DNA from: Bacteroidales bacterium
Lineage (GTDB): Bacteria; Bacteroidota; Bacteroidia; Bacteroidales; Bacteroidaceae
Direction: 5' to 3'
DNA: 6,311 bases
Assembly (NCBI GenBank): GCA_004552195.1
Contig: SFPC01000096.1
Coordinates: 1-6,311, forward strand
Under the pieces are notes generated by a model. That model did no database searches and was not told the DNA's origin. It saw only the letters and a program-made list of their open reading frames with translations. Below, in pieces: positions 5,557 to 6,311 of the stretch; the first letter of the stretch is position 1; each line of letters begins with the position of its first letter. The position numbers and the translations under genes are program-made.

Positions 5557-6311
5557 CAATCAAACTGGATGGCTTTAGCCGGTTGCACACGCGAAACGAG
5601 GAAACTGGGTAACACAAGCGCCAACATGGTAACAATGAGCGAAGCCACGTTTATTCCTAAAATCCAAGCCACGTTTAGTTCCACGGGAACCACATCTATG
5701 TAATACGTTTCGGGATTCAGACGCACCCATCCGAATTGTTTTTGCAAAAACATCAGGAGTAAACCTATGGCATTTCCTATCAGCATGCCCCGCACCACGA
5801 TGAAAGAAGCAAACCATAAGAATGTATGTCGAATGCGGGCATTGCTTGCTCCCAAAGCTTTCAACACACCAATGGTAACCGTGCGTTCCAAAATCAGTAT
5901 GAGCAATCCACTCACCATGGTGAAGCCCGCCAAACAAACCATGATTACTAATATAACCATCACGTTGAAGTCGAGCAATCCCAACCAGGAGAGTACGGAA
6001 GCAGTTCGCGGATTCTCATGAATACTTACCACTGAGTAAGGACGATTCAGCCGGTCGTGAGTTCCACCCACATGCTGAACCAACCAATGTTGTGCATCCG
6101 GCAAAACGTCAAAGGAAGACAAATGAACTTCCAATCCGCTACTCTGATCAGTAGCCCAACCATTCAACTTGTTTACAGTGTATAAATCTGTCAGCACATA
6201 AGTATTGTCAAATTGTCTCATGTGCGTATCATAGATAGCAACTACTGTGAAACGGCGTTGCTTAATGGTTCTTGAAAAGAAGTAACTATACACCTTATCC
6301 CCAACCTTCAA
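5556..6311 (-). CDS. ABC transporter permease, FtsX/LolCE family, C-terminal part, 5' end outside window
   Basis: This is the C-terminal 251 codons of an inner-membrane permease of the MacB/LolCE/FtsX type, whose partner would be a LolD-like ATPase. Fragment residues 1 to about 110 are the end of the periplasmic domain. Three membrane segments follow at about 116-141, 167-188 and 213-239. The FtsX signature after the first is clear (ERTVTIGVLKALGASNARIR, 142-161), as is the LolC/E-like PETYYIDVVPVELN (200-213) and the closing PAKAIQFD. The family usually has about 400 residues, so roughly 150, including the first membrane segment, lie beyond the window. The TTG at the edge is an internal codon rather than a start. 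The resemblance suggests lipoprotein release to the outer membrane, but related permeases export other substrates and no ATPase is in view. It is more AT-rich than gdhA and converges on it across the shared terminator. Confidence 0.93.
   Translation of the reverse strand: MKVGDKVYSYFFSRTIKQRRFTVVAIYDTHMRQFDNTYVLTDLYTVNKLNGWATDQSSGLEVHLSSFDVLPDAQHWLVQHVGGTHDRLNRPYSVVSIHENPRTASVLSWLGLLDFNVMVILVIMVCLAGFTMVSGLLILILERTVTIGVLKALGASNARIRHTFLWFASFIVVRGMLIGNAIGLLLMFLQKQFGWVRLNPETYYIDVVPVELNVAWILGINVASLIVTMLALVLPSFLVSRVQPAKAIQFD

Overview
The window looks like ordinary chromosomal DNA of a member of the Bacteroidota, most likely order Bacteroidales. Three things point there. The Der C-terminus, the two-receiver/PEP-synthase-like protein and the glutamate dehydrogenase all match the versions I know from Bacteroides and Prevotella relatives. 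The gdhA promoter has the Bacteroidota -33/-7 form (TTTG, then TAnnTTTG) rather than E. coli -35/-10 boxes. Start codons are preceded by A-rich leaders or unremarkable sequence, not by clear Shine-Dalgarno sites. The genus cannot be fixed from this window.

Layout from left to right. Positions 1-444 (+) hold the last third of the ribosome-assembly GTPase Der, cut by the window edge. A small predicted lipoprotein of unknown function follows closely at 477-890 (+), and a long stem-loop that starts in its stop codon closes this block (888-949). The 156-base gap to the next gene contains that stem-loop and a very GC-rich palindrome just ahead of the next start codon. Positions 1047-3995 (+) encode a 982-residue protein with two receiver-like domains, a middle region I cannot name, a PEP-synthase/PPDK-type ATP-binding domain and a conserved C-terminal domain. 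A 138-base AT-rich gap carries a 12-base tandem repeat and a good Bacteroidota promoter. Positions 4134-5468 (+) encode a complete hexameric-type glutamate dehydrogenase, ended by a strong intrinsic terminator (5513-5556). The right end (5556-6311, minus strand, converging on gdhA) is the C-terminal part of an FtsX/LolCE-type ABC transporter permease, also cut by the window edge.

How the genes relate. Der (ribosome assembly) and the permease (envelope) are housekeeping neighbours with no evident link to the middle. The large protein and gdhA lie on the same strand and share a visibly more GC-rich, C-ending codon style. gdhA has its own promoter, so they are adjacent but not clearly one operon. 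The large protein is the item most worth study. It is usually labelled PEP synthase, but it lacks room for the C-terminal PEP/pyruvate barrel, so that reaction is unlikely. It looks instead like a response-regulator-controlled phosphotransfer enzyme with an unknown acceptor. No mobile element, CRISPR array, tRNA or rRNA gene was seen.
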